Source of the DNA: Hominisplanchenecus murintestinalis
Lineage (GTDB): Bacteria > Bacillota > Clostridia > Lachnospirales > Lachnospiraceae
NCBI GenBank assembly: GCA_004793585.1
Contig: SRZB01000011.1
Coordinates: forward strand, 1-64,000
Length of the DNA stretch: 64,000 nt
Direction of reading: 5' to 3'
Positions 16,487 to 24,803 of this stretch are shown here, one piece after another. The translations under genes and the position numbers were made by a program. Each line of letters begins with the position of its first letter. Positions within the stretch are counted from its first letter, which is position 1. A model generated the notes under the pieces. That model saw only the letters and a program-made list of their open reading frames with translations. It was not told the origin of the DNA and made no database searches.

Positions 16487-17995
16487 CTAAATCCCCTCCT
16501 CAAGAATTTCATAAATTTTCTTCATATCCAGATGCTTCCTTAAACCGTCCGCCAGCAAATCATACTGGGTTTCCTTAAACTGCGCGAAGTCCACGCCTGT
16601 CATTTCAGAAACGTCAATGCCCTTTTCCTTTCCGATGGCTTCTACTACCCTCTTCGCCACCTGCTCCCGGTCAAAAATACCGTGGACATAAGTACCGTAC
16701 ACATTTTTACAGAAGGCCCCGTCCTGCTTTTTCTCTCCTTTTACCCCGTCCGTGATTTCGGTAAACGGCCGCGCCCCTTCGTGCAGCCTGCTCTCTCCCA
16801 TATGGATTTCGTAGCCTTCCAGCGCTGTCCCCGCCAGCGTTTCCAGCGGGCCTTCTTCCGCCTCAAAGACGCCGGTAACCCTCGTCCTCGTCTTTGCCCC
16901 CTGAAACACCGTATCCATCGGGAGAAGCCCCATGCCTCTCATCTCCCCTCCGGCTTCCACATGCTCCGGGTCTTTCAGCGTCTCTCCCAGCATCTGGTAG
17001 CCGCCGCAGATTCCAAACACAATCTTTCCGTCCGCAGCCGCTTTCAGCACCGCGGCCTCCAGCCCGTTCTGACGCATCCACTGCAAATCTTCCATCGTAT
17101 TTTTCGTGCCCGGAAGAATCACCATATCCGGGTTTTTCAGCTCATACACGCTTTTTACATAGCGCACGGAAACCCCCGGAATCACTTCCAGCGCATTAAA
17201 ATCCGTAAAATTGGAAATCCTCGGAACCCGGATGACGGCAATATCAATCAATTCTACGTCCTGTTTTCCCGAAAAACGCTCCGTCAGGCTGTCCTCATCC
17301 TCCATCTGGATTTTCAGATAGGGCGCTACTCCCGCTACGGGAATTCCTGTCTTTTCCTCCAGCAGCTTCACCCCCGGCTCCAGAATAGTCTTATCCCCAC
17401 GGAATTTATTAATAATCATTCCTTTTACCAGCTTTTTCTCATCTTCTTCCAGGAGCATCAGGGTTCCTACAAGCTGTGCAAACACGCCGCCCCTGTCGAT
17501 GTCCCCTACCAGAAGCACCGGAGCCTTTGCCATTTTCGCCATGCCCATGTTTACAATGTCCTCCGCTTTCAGGTTGATTTCCGCAGGGCTTCCAGCTCCC
17601 TCGATTACAATAATATCATACGCTTCCTCCAACTTATGGTAAGCTTCCATCACCTTAGGAACAAGCTGCTTTTTGTACTGAAAGTAATCCCTGGCGCTCA
17701 TCGTGCCGAGGACTTCCCCATTTACAATCACCTGGCTTCCCACATCATTCGTTGGCTTTAATAAAATGGGATTCATCAGAACCGAGGGCTTGATGCCTGC
17801 CGCCTCTGCCTGCATCACCTGCGCTCTTCCCATCTCCAGCCCTTCCTCTGTGATAAACGAATTTAGAGCCATATTCTGGGACTTAAAAGGCGCCACACGA
17901 TATCCGTCCTGCTTAAAAATCCGGCACAGCCCCGCCGCAATCAGGCTCTTTCCCGCATTGGACATCGTGCCCTGTATCATAATCGCTTTTGCCAT
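16487..17995 (-). CDS. cbiP: Cobyric acid synthase
   Basis: Amidates side chains b, d, e and g of adenosylcobyrinic a,c-diamide using glutamine and ATP. The 502-residue protein has an N-terminal dethiobiotin-synthetase-like ATPase ([12 protein letters not shown]-loop; [13 protein letters not shown]) and a C-terminal glutamine amidotransferase with nucleophile motif [10 protein letters not shown] and HGIFD. Length and domain order are typical of CobQ/CbiP. It is followed without gap by cbiC. Confidence 0.96.
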   Translation of the reverse strand: MAKAIMIQGTMSNAGKSLIAAGLCRIFKQDGYRVAPFKSQNMALNSFITEEGLEMGRAQVMQAEAAGIKPSVLMNPILLKPTNDVGSQVIVNGEVLGTMSARDYFQYKKQLVPKVMEAYHKLEEAYDIIVIEGAGSPAEINLKAEDIVNMGMAKMAKAPVLLVGDIDRGGVFAQLVGTLMLLEEDEKKLVKGMIINKFRGDKTILEPGVKLLEEKTGIPVAGVAPYLKIQMEDEDSLTERFSGKQDVELIDIAVIRVPRISNFTDFNALEVIPGVSVRYVKSVYELKNPDMVILPGTKNTMEDLQWMRQNGLEAAVLKAAADGKIVFGICGGYQMLGETLKDPEHVEAGGEMRGMGLLPMDTVFQGAKTRTRVTGVFEAEEGPLETLAGTALEGYEIHMGESRLHEGARPFTEITDGVKGEKKQDGAFCKNVYGTYVHGIFDREQVAKRVVEAIGKEKGIDVSEMTGVDFAQFKETQYDLLADGLRKHLDMKKIYEILEEGI

Positions 17996-18013
17996 AACGA
18001 TGTTCCTTTCTTT

Positions 18014-19057
18014 CTATTCCATGATTTCACGGAGCGTCTTTAAAAGTTTTTCATTTTCCTCCCGTGTGCGCACGGCAATTCTGTAAAATCCCTCTCCAAG
18101 ACCTTCATAGTTGCCGCAATCCCGGATGGAAATTCCTCTGTCCAGGCATTCCTTCCAAAGCCCCTTTTTCGCCTTAAAAAAAATGTAGTTTGCGCTGGAA
18201 CCATAAACCAAAACACCTGTTTCTTTAAGCTTTTCCAGCAGATATTCCCGCTCCCTGGCAATTTTTTCCATAGTAACCCGCACATATTCCTTCTCCTTTA
18301 AGGCTGCGATGCCTGCCGCCTGCGCCGCCACTGACACATTCCAGGGCTGCATCACTGCCCGCATCTGCGCGAGCAGCTCCCCGTTGCTGCACAAGCCGTA
18401 CCCCAGACGGATTCCTGGCATCGCATATTTTTTGGTAAACGCTTTTAGCACAAACAGATTGTCATACACATCCAGCCAGGGCTTCAGCGTATACCACCCC
18501 GGCTCTTTTACAAAATCCAGAAAGCATTCATCCACGATAAGGAGCGCATGTGATTCTCTGCACTGATCTGCAAGCTTCCTCAGAAACTCCGCCTCGGTAA
18601 GAACTCCTGTGGGATTGTTCGGATTGCAGAAAAACACGATATCCACATCCTCCGTAATCGCATCCGGCAGACTTTCCTGCGGGACAAAGCCCTGCTCCTC
18701 TTTTAAATAGTCGTGCACGATTTCACACCCGACAGCGCGCAGCGCCTGCCCATACTCCGCAAACGTAGGCGCAGGCAGCAGCGCCCTCCGGGGCTTTCTT
18801 GCCAGGGCCAGCCCAAAAATCAAATCTGCCGCTCCGTTTCCGCAGATAATCCCTGAAGCCGGAACTCCCTCTTCCTCTGCCAGCGCTTCCCGCAATTTCC
18901 GGCACTGTACGTCAGGATAATGGCAGATCAATTCCGCCGCTTCCGCTACCGCCCGTTTCACTCCCTCCGGCGTGCCGTAAGGGTTGCAGTTTGACGAAAA
19001 ATCAATAGCGTGGGGATAACGGTAAACATCTCCCCCGTGAATATGTAGCTTTGTCAT
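18014..19057 (-). CDS. cobD: L-threonine-O-3-phosphate decarboxylase (CobD, PLP aminotransferase fold)
   Basis: A 347-residue PLP protein of the histidinol-phosphate aminotransferase fold. The start IHGGDVYRYPHAIDFSSNCNPYG is characteristic of CobD, which decarboxylates threonine phosphate to the (R)-1-aminopropan-2-ol phosphate arm of cobalamin. FCNPNNPTGVL, DECFLDF and the PLP lysine region LKAFTKKYAMPGIRLGYG are present. Sequence alone can confuse this enzyme with HisC; its place between cbiB and cbiP decides for CobD. No CobD-fused zinc domain is seen. Confidence 0.92.
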   Translation of the reverse strand: MTKLHIHGGDVYRYPHAIDFSSNCNPYGTPEGVKRAVAEAAELICHYPDVQCRKLREALAEEEGVPASGIICGNGAADLIFGLALARKPRRALLPAPTFAEYGQALRAVGCEIVHDYLKEEQGFVPQESLPDAITEDVDIVFFCNPNNPTGVLTEAEFLRKLADQCRESHALLIVDECFLDFVKEPGWYTLKPWLDVYDNLFVLKAFTKKYAMPGIRLGYGLCSNGELLAQMRAVMQPWNVSVAAQAAGIAALKEKEYVRVTMEKIAREREYLLEKLKETGVLVYGSSANYIFFKAKKGLWKECLDRGISIRDCGNYEGLGEGFYRIAVRTREENEKLLKTLREIME

Positions 19058-19069
19058 GTCCTTTCTCCT

Positions 19070-20050
19070 TTAGCACATAGCGATGACCGCCATGATTCCC
19101 AGACGCAGCGCCGCAAAAAGAAAAGCTCCCAGCGCGGCGCTTCGATACAAAAGGCAGTTTGACCTTCTGATATCTTCATATTCTATCGGGCGGTCTGCGT
19201 CCCCAATCGTCGGCTTTTCATAGAGCTCGCCAAAATACCAGGCGTTTCCCGCAAGCTGTATATGCAAAGCCCCCGCCATCACCGCCTCTGTCTGGGCGGA
19301 ATTGGGACTTGCATGGTGATACCTGTCCCTGAAAAAGATTTTCACGGCGTGTTTTCCGTCAAATCCTCCCATATAAGAAGCGGCAATCATTAGCCATGCG
19401 GAAATCCTGGCGGGAAGGTAGTTCGCCACATCGTCCAGCTTTGCCGCATACCGCCCGAAATTCAGATATTTTTCATTCTTATACCCTACCATAGAGTCCA
19501 TTGTATTTATGCTTTTATAAAGAAACAACAGGGGCACGCCGCCGAGCGCCATATAAAACAGCGGCGCGATCACCCCGTCCGAAGTATTTTCCGCAACCGT
19601 CTCCACGGCCGCCTTCGTAACGCCCTCCGCTGTCAGGTTTTCCGTGTCCCTTCCTACAATCATCGAAACGGCGTATCTGGCTCCCTTCAGATTCCCCTCT
19701 TCCAGCTCCCTGTAAACCCGCATACTCTCCTCTTTCAGAGATTTCGCCGCCAGCATCTGATAACACCAGAAAGTTTCCAGCGCCAGGCCAAGCCCTGTAT
19801 GTACCTGATACGCCCCATACAAAACCAGAAACGGAATTCCCCCGCCAAACGCACAAATCAGAATCACCAGAAATAATCCTGCCGTCCGCTCTCCGCCGGG
19901 CGTGTCTGGAAGGATTTTCCGCAATCCTTTTTCCAAAAAGGAAATCCCGTTTCCAATCATCCGCACCGGATGGTACAGCCACCGGGGATCTCCCACAAGC
20001 AAATCTATTATAAAGCCCAGAATCAGAGCCCATACTGTCCACTTCACCAT
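19070..20050 (-). CDS. cbiB: Adenosylcobinamide-phosphate synthase
   Basis: Polytopic membrane enzyme of 326 residues that joins the aminopropanol phosphate arm to cobyric acid. It shows the family's opening LIDLLVGDPRWLYHPVRMIG and internal signatures VETVAENTSDGVIAPLFY, NTMDSMVGYKNEKY and RYHHASPNSAQTEAVMAG. About five hydrophobic segments are visible. It lies between cobC and cobD, whose product it uses. Confidence 0.96.
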   Translation of the reverse strand: MVKWTVWALILGFIIDLLVGDPRWLYHPVRMIGNGISFLEKGLRKILPDTPGGERTAGLFLVILICAFGGGIPFLVLYGAYQVHTGLGLALETFWCYQMLAAKSLKEESMRVYRELEEGNLKGARYAVSMIVGRDTENLTAEGVTKAAVETVAENTSDGVIAPLFYMALGGVPLLFLYKSINTMDSMVGYKNEKYLNFGRYAAKLDDVANYLPARISAWLMIAASYMGGFDGKHAVKIFFRDRYHHASPNSAQTEAVMAGALHIQLAGNAWYFGELYEKPTIGDADRPIEYEDIRRSNCLLYRSAALGAFLFAALRLGIMAVIAMC

Positions 20051-20647
20051 TTAAAACTGTCCTCTCTCTACCGAACGGATTTGTCTTTTCTTATCCCAAA
20101 GTCCGCGCTCCAGCGTCAGTTCATAATATTCTCCGTTTTTTATCTGCCATCCAAAATACTCCCCGGCAGGAACGGCAAACCTGCACAGGATACTCATAAT
20201 CGTGCCACCGTGGACGACCATCGCCGCCTGCCGTCTCCCTTTCGCCCACGCATCCTCCACACACTGTTCAAACCCTTTTTCACAGCGCTTCCGAAACGCT
20301 TCCTGGCTCTCTCCCTGGGGAAACGGCAGCGTCCCGCCGCTGTCAATCCACGCCTGATAGCGGGCGTCCCCCGACATCTCCTTATAATTCTTATTTTCAA
20401 ACGCCCCGAAATCACATTCCGTCAGCAGGGGATTGCTCTCGCACGGAACGCCCGGATAAAGCTCCCGCGCCGTCTCCAGGCACCGCCGCATCGGGCTGGC
20501 ATACACATACTCCGCCGGGGGGTATGTCCTTTCCCTCAGCAGGCCGATTCCCTCCTCGCATAAGGATTCATCCGTCCGGTTTCCGATATATCTGCCCAGC
20601 GTATTGCCATACGTCTTTCCGTGGCGTATCAGAATCATCTTAAGCAT
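20051..20647 (-). CDS. cobC: Histidine phosphatase, probable alpha-ribazole-5'-phosphate phosphatase
   Basis: A 198-residue member of the histidine phosphatase (phosphoglycerate mutase-like) superfamily. The phosphorylated histidine is in LIRHGKTYGN, the second Arg/His set in SPMRRCLET and VVHGGTIMS, with the acid ECDFGAFENK. In this position, overlapping the cobU-like gene by 8 bp, the role is most likely CobC, removing phosphate from alpha-ribazole or cobalamin phosphate. The superfamily is broad, so function rests on context. Confidence 0.85.
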   Translation of the reverse strand: MLKMILIRHGKTYGNTLGRYIGNRTDESLCEEGIGLLRERTYPPAEYVYASPMRRCLETARELYPGVPCESNPLLTECDFGAFENKNYKEMSGDARYQAWIDSGGTLPFPQGESQEAFRKRCEKGFEQCVEDAWAKGRRQAAMVVHGGTIMSILCRFAVPAGEYFGWQIKNGEYYELTLERGLWDKKRQIRSVERGQF

Positions 20648-21026
20648 CCTTTATCACCGTCCCGATTCCACACACCACCCGTATCACCTGGCTGCTTTTT
20701 GCCGCAAGCCGGGTGCAGACGCGTCCCGCCGTTTCCCGGTAATTCCTGTCAAACGCATCTACGGGAACCACGCCGTAGCCCAGCTCATTTGTTATCAGCA
20801 GTATCTGGGGGTTTGTAGCAAGAAGCCTGTCCTCAAGCCCCCCAAAATCCCAGTTTTCCTTCAATCCCTTTTTCACCCATTCATGAAAATGATACATACA
20901 CCTGCACTGGAAAATTTCTTCAAAAGACGCCAGCGCCCCATCCGTCATATCTTCATCCTTAAGCCCGAACCGGAGCTTTGCATATTCCTTTTTTCCCTGA
21001 AAAGCGCCGCCTGTCACCAGCTTCAT
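20640..21026 (-). CDS. Short, degenerate CobU-like protein
   Basis: The 128-residue product resembles adenosylcobinamide kinase/guanylyltransferase at both ends: TGGAFQGKKEYA at the N-terminus in place of the P-loop, and TNELGYGVVPVDAFDRNYRE, the conserved CobU C-terminal motif. Compared with the normal CobU (171 residues, 21820-22335) the loop lacks the Ser/Thr after GK, and the segment with the guanylylated histidine is missing. It is not a truncation by frameshift: frame, start (ATG) and operon spacing are intact. It may be a partner or regulator of CobU, or act on another substrate. Whether it is catalytic is unknown. Confidence 0.7.
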   Translation of the reverse strand: MKLVTGGAFQGKKEYAKLRFGLKDEDMTDGALASFEEIFQCRCMYHFHEWVKKGLKENWDFGGLEDRLLATNPQILLITNELGYGVVPVDAFDRNYRETAGRVCTRLAAKSSQVIRVVCGIGTVIKDA

Positions 21027-21044
21027 AAGTCCTGTTTCTCCTTG

Positions 21045-21815
21045 TCACATTCTTGTAATCATTTCTCCTACCACGCAGGAAAACGCAATCACCAGCTCGC
21101 ACATCTGCGTGTGGAATCCTGCCAAATCTCCCGTGATGCCGCCGAACTCCTTCATCGACATCTTATAGTAATACAGATATTCCAGAGCCGCCCCCAGCAC
21201 GGCGCAGCCCCCGATGACCGGGTTGTACCACAGCATCAGGGCGGTACAGGCAGCCGCATAAACCACAGAGACCACCTTCACACAGGTTTTCTGCGCCCCA
21301 TCGGAAAACGTCGCCGCAAGCCCGGTATTCTTCGCCATCGGAAAAGCGGCAATCGAAAAGCCCGCCAACGCCCTGGACAATACGAACCCCAGGCACACCA
21401 CCGGAAGCCCGGCAAGCGTCAGCTCATGGTAAACGCCCAGATACGCCAGAAAATACACGATAGCCGTGAGGATTGCAAAGGCTCCCGCATGGGAATCCTT
21501 GAGGATTTCCAGCTTTCTCTCCCTAGGCTGATACGAGTGGAGGGCATCCGAGGTATCGAGAAGCCCGTCCAGATGAATCCCTCCCGTCACTATAACGGGG
21601 ATCAGCAGAAGTATTACGGCATAAAAGGTACGGCTATTCACAAGCTGTATTCCCCAAAAGCCCCACATCCAGGAAAGCCCCCCGATGATAACGCCAATCA
21701 GTGGGAAGAAGCACATGACATACCGCATATTTTCCTTTGTCCACTCGCTTTTCGGCACCGGTATTTTTGAATACATGGAAAAGGCAATCTTAAAACTGTT
21801 CCATAATCTTCCCAT
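21045..21815 (-). CDS. cobS: Adenosylcobinamide-GDP ribazoletransferase (cobalamin synthase)
   Basis: Membrane enzyme of 256 residues that joins adenosylcobinamide-GDP to alpha-ribazole, the final assembly step. The family motifs are visible: FSMYSKIPVPKSEW near the start, FPLIGVIIGG, the metal-binding GGIHLDGLLDTSDAL and ALKE-like DSHAGAFA. Six or so hydrophobic segments follow. It starts 4 bp after cobU's stop. Confidence 0.95.
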   Translation of the reverse strand: MGRLWNSFKIAFSMYSKIPVPKSEWTKENMRYVMCFFPLIGVIIGGLSWMWGFWGIQLVNSRTFYAVILLLIPVIVTGGIHLDGLLDTSDALHSYQPRERKLEILKDSHAGAFAILTAIVYFLAYLGVYHELTLAGLPVVCLGFVLSRALAGFSIAAFPMAKNTGLAATFSDGAQKTCVKVVSVVYAAACTALMLWYNPVIGGCAVLGAALEYLYYYKMSMKEFGGITGDLAGFHTQMCELVIAFSCVVGEMITRM

Positions 21816-21819
21816 CGTT

Positions 21820-22335
21820 CTATCCTTTCCGCACCAGAGGAATCCCGTATACCACTTCCGTCACTCTGGAGGCAAGCTTTGCAATCTCCCGGTTCATCTC
21901 TCCTAAATATGCCTGGTATCGGGTTGTCTCCGCATCGTAATCTATGCCGTCGGAAAAGATTTCATTTGTGACAATCACAAGCTGTTCCGCCTGAGCATCT
22001 ACCTTCCTGATGCCTTCCAGAATCTCGGAAACCGTATCCTCCTTTGCTCCGTCCTCCCGGAACATTTCATTTGCAGTAAGGTTTGACATGCACTCCAAAA
22101 GCACACAGGCGCCCTCCGGTATTTCCACAGTTTTCAATCCCGTATAGCACTCAATCGTCGTAAAGTTTTTCTCTGCCCGCATCCTGCGGTGTCTCTCAAT
22201 CCTCCGGCGGCTTTCTTCATCAAAGGGAAACATGGTTGCAAGGTAAATCCTCTGCTTATCGCCAAAGTCCAGAACGGCCTGTTCCGCACAGGCAGACTTC
22301 CCGCTCCCGCTTCCCCCGGTAATCAAAGTTATCAT
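21820..22335 (-). CDS. cobU: Adenosylcobinamide kinase / adenosylcobinamide-phosphate guanylyltransferase
   Basis: A 171-residue enzyme that phosphorylates adenosylcobinamide and then adds GMP. The P-loop is TGGSGSGKSACAE; the basic region RIERHRRMR contains the histidine guanylylated in this family; LLECMSNLTANEMF and TNEIFSDGIDYDAETTRY are the other conserved blocks. The length is slightly below the usual 180. It stands between cobT and cobS. A degenerate paralogue follows cobS. Confidence 0.94.
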   Translation of the reverse strand: MITLITGGSGSGKSACAEQAVLDFGDKQRIYLATMFPFDEESRRRIERHRRMRAEKNFTTIECYTGLKTVEIPEGACVLLECMSNLTANEMFREDGAKEDTVSEILEGIRKVDAQAEQLVIVTNEIFSDGIDYDAETTRYQAYLGEMNREIAKLASRVTEVVYGIPLVRKG

Positions 22336-22344
22336 CGGCTTCTC

Positions 22345-23394
22345 CTAATCCAGCGGCTGATAAGCCTCCATTCCCCAGTCTCCAAAGTCATCCATGCTGT
22401 GATAAACCGCCAGCCCCGTATCCAGAAGCGGGAAGAGATTCAGCGCGCCCGTTCCCTCGCCAAGACACATATCGCAGTGCAGAGGCGCTTCCTTTCCAAG
22501 CCGTTCCAGAAGCAGCGCGCCCGCCGGTTCCTTTGACACATGGGACGCCAGCATATAGTCCTTTGCCAGCGGGCACATTGCCGCCGCCGCCATCGCCGCC
22601 GTAGCGGAAATCACTCCGTCAATCACGACTGGAATATGGAGCGCGGCTCCTCCCAGATAGAGTCCCGCAAGGGCGGCAAGGTCAAAACCGCCTACCTTTG
22701 CCAGCACGTCCACCGCATCGTTTTTGTCCGGCTTATGAAGCGCTACCGCTTTTTTTATCACGTTGATTTTCCGCATCAGCCCCTCGGTGGAAAGCCCAGC
22801 TCCCCTCCCGGTCATCTGCTCAACCGGAAGCTCCAGAAGCACAGACGCCACCGCACTGCTGGTCGTAGTGTTTCCGATTCCCATCTCCCCGGTAGCAATC
22901 ATCTGGTATCCCTTTTCCTTCATCATCTCCGCTACTTCGATTCCCGTCTCAATGGCGCGTATCGCCTGTTCCCGGCTCATGGCGGGCTCTTTTGCCATAT
23001 TTTTCGTCCCATAGGCGATTTTGCGGTTCAGGATGCCAACCTCTGCGGCAACACCCACATCCACAGGAAACATATCGCACCCCACGCTTCTGCACATAAT
23101 GCTGGAGGCCGCCTTTCCCGAAAGAAAATTTTCTGTTACCAGAGCTGTTATCTCCTGCCCGCTCTGTGTGACTCCTTCCTCCACCACGCCGTTATCCGCG
23201 CACATAGGAACCAGCACCCTTTTCTCCAGGCGGACGTTCGGATTTCCTGTCATCCCCGCTGCCTGCACCACCATATCCTCCAGCTTTCCCAGGCTGTGGA
23301 GCGGATGCGCAATGCCATCCCAGCGCTTTCTGCTGTACTCCATCGCCGCCTCGTCAAGAGGTACGATTTTCTCTAACGTTTCCTGCAAATTCAT
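22345..23394 (-). CDS. cobT: Nicotinate-nucleotide-dimethylbenzimidazole phosphoribosyltransferase
   Basis: Activates the lower-ligand base to alpha-ribazole phosphate. The 349-residue protein starts MNLQETLEKI at 23394 behind AAGGAGGAG; a longer in-frame reading begins inside the cbiA region without a site. RWDGIAHPLHSLGKLE, VPMCADNGVVEEGVTQSGQE, GEMGIGNTTTSSAV and the catalytic-glutamate region CLGEGTGALNLFPLLD are all present. No benzimidazole-making gene is in the window, so the base is either imported or made elsewhere. Confidence 0.95.
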   Translation of the reverse strand: MNLQETLEKIVPLDEAAMEYSRKRWDGIAHPLHSLGKLEDMVVQAAGMTGNPNVRLEKRVLVPMCADNGVVEEGVTQSGQEITALVTENFLSGKAASSIMCRSVGCDMFPVDVGVAAEVGILNRKIAYGTKNMAKEPAMSREQAIRAIETGIEVAEMMKEKGYQMIATGEMGIGNTTTSSAVASVLLELPVEQMTGRGAGLSTEGLMRKINVIKKAVALHKPDKNDAVDVLAKVGGFDLAALAGLYLGGAALHIPVVIDGVISATAAMAAAAMCPLAKDYMLASHVSKEPAGALLLERLGKEAPLHCDMCLGEGTGALNLFPLLDTGLAVYHSMDDFGDWGMEAYQPLD

Positions 23395-23419
23395 GTGTCT
23401 CTCCTCCTTACTTCCGCTT

Positions 23420-24787
23420 TTAAAACTTACGGCACGCATTTAAAAATGCTTCTGCGAGCTTCGTATTCCCATAGTAATAAAAGTGGGGAAAGCCCGCCAG
23501 CATCGTATCGGTGCTATGCATACATTCCCATCCCCGGCTGCTCTCCGGCTTCTGTGCATAGAAATCCGTCCCGCAGTTTGTCGAGTCAAAATAATGAAAC
23601 TCATGGGCAGGACAGGCGCCAATCTCCTCCCCAAATACTGTCCCTTCCTTTTTGCTCGCAGAAATATATCCAAAACGGGAAAGCTTTGGCGTTTTATATG
23701 CCCTTCCATGAATAGCGCCCACACCGTTACAGGGATTTCCCTCTCCATCTTCAAACGTATCATGCAGGTACATAAAGCCTCCGCACTCTGCCATCACAGG
23801 CATTCCCTGCCCCAGCTTCTCCCTGATTTCTTCCCGGAGCGCGGCGTTTTTTTCGAGCCGCCTGCCGAAAAGTTCCGGATAGCCTCCGTACAGCAAAAGC
23901 CCGTCCAGATTTTCAGGCAGCCTGCCGTCCCTGAGCGGCGAAAACGGTATTAACTCAGCCCCCAGCTCTTTTAAGAGTTCCAGATTATCCTCATACGCAA
24001 AACAGAACGCTTCATCCCTTGCAAACCCGATGCGCACTTTTTCCTGTCCCTTTAACATGCTTTTCCCCGCTTCAGCACAGTCTGTTTCCTCATATTCTCC
24101 CGCGCTCTCCGCCAGTTCCAAAAGCCCGTCCAGATCCAATGTCCCTTCCAGAATCTGTGCCAGACGGCAGAGCTTTTCCCGAAATCCCTCCACCTCCTCA
24201 GGCATTACCAGCCCCAGATGTCTGCTCTCAATCACACACTCCTCCACCTTCGGCACATAACCGTACACCCGGATTCCCAGTTCCTCTTCTGCCATCTTTT
24301 TCACCCGTGGATAAAGCATAGGGGACATCTGATTTAAAATCACGCCCTTTATCCCGCTGTCCTTCCGAAACCGGATAAAACCTTCTATGTAAGGCAGTAT
24401 GGAAACACTCATACCCTTGCAGTTTACGATCAGGACAGCGGGAGTATCCGTAACCCGCGCCAGATCGTAAGCGCTTGCCTTTGTGGTTGTCCCTCCCACT
24501 CCGTCATAATAGCCCATGACTCCTTCCATCACCGCCAGACTGCAGCCCTTACTGTTTTTCGCCAACAGATGTCTTATTGTCTTTTCATCCGCAAAAAAGG
24601 TGTCCAGATTCCGGGACTTTGTGCCGATAACTTTTGTATGGAACATCGGGTCAATGTAATCCGGCCCGCATTTAAAGGACGCCGGAGTCAGCCCGCGGTT
24701 TACAAACGCCTGGAGAATCCCACAGGTAAGCAGCGTCTTTCCGCTGCCGCTCGCGCCTGCCGCCAAAAGAAAACGGGGTATTTTCAT
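23420..24787 (-). CDS. cbiA: Cobyrinic acid a,c-diamide synthase
   Basis: Amidates the a and c acetate side chains with glutamine and ATP. It is 455 residues, the standard size. N-terminal P-loop AAGASGSGKTLLTCGI, CGPDYIDPMFH and MEGVMGYYDG mark the ATPase half; the C-terminal amidotransferase half has the nucleophile motif MAECGGFMYLHD and a final FHYFDS histidine. It sits between the cbiJ/E/T fusion and cobT. Confidence 0.96.
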   Translation of the reverse strand: MKIPRFLLAAGASGSGKTLLTCGILQAFVNRGLTPASFKCGPDYIDPMFHTKVIGTKSRNLDTFFADEKTIRHLLAKNSKGCSLAVMEGVMGYYDGVGGTTTKASAYDLARVTDTPAVLIVNCKGMSVSILPYIEGFIRFRKDSGIKGVILNQMSPMLYPRVKKMAEEELGIRVYGYVPKVEECVIESRHLGLVMPEEVEGFREKLCRLAQILEGTLDLDGLLELAESAGEYEETDCAEAGKSMLKGQEKVRIGFARDEAFCFAYEDNLELLKELGAELIPFSPLRDGRLPENLDGLLLYGGYPELFGRRLEKNAALREEIREKLGQGMPVMAECGGFMYLHDTFEDGEGNPCNGVGAIHGRAYKTPKLSRFGYISASKKEGTVFGEEIGACPAHEFHYFDSTNCGTDFYAQKPESSRGWECMHSTDTMLAGFPHFYYYGNTKLAEAFLNACRKF

Positions 24788-24803
24788 AACTATTCCTTCT
24801 TTC

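Noticed and set aside
16682-17761. 359-residue plus-strand ORF
   Set aside because: Antisense to cbiP, with the same shadow composition.
18014-19057. Reading the gene as hisC (histidinol-phosphate aminotransferase)
   Set aside because: The HGGDVYRYP opening and the position between cbiB and cbiP point to CobD; no his genes are near.
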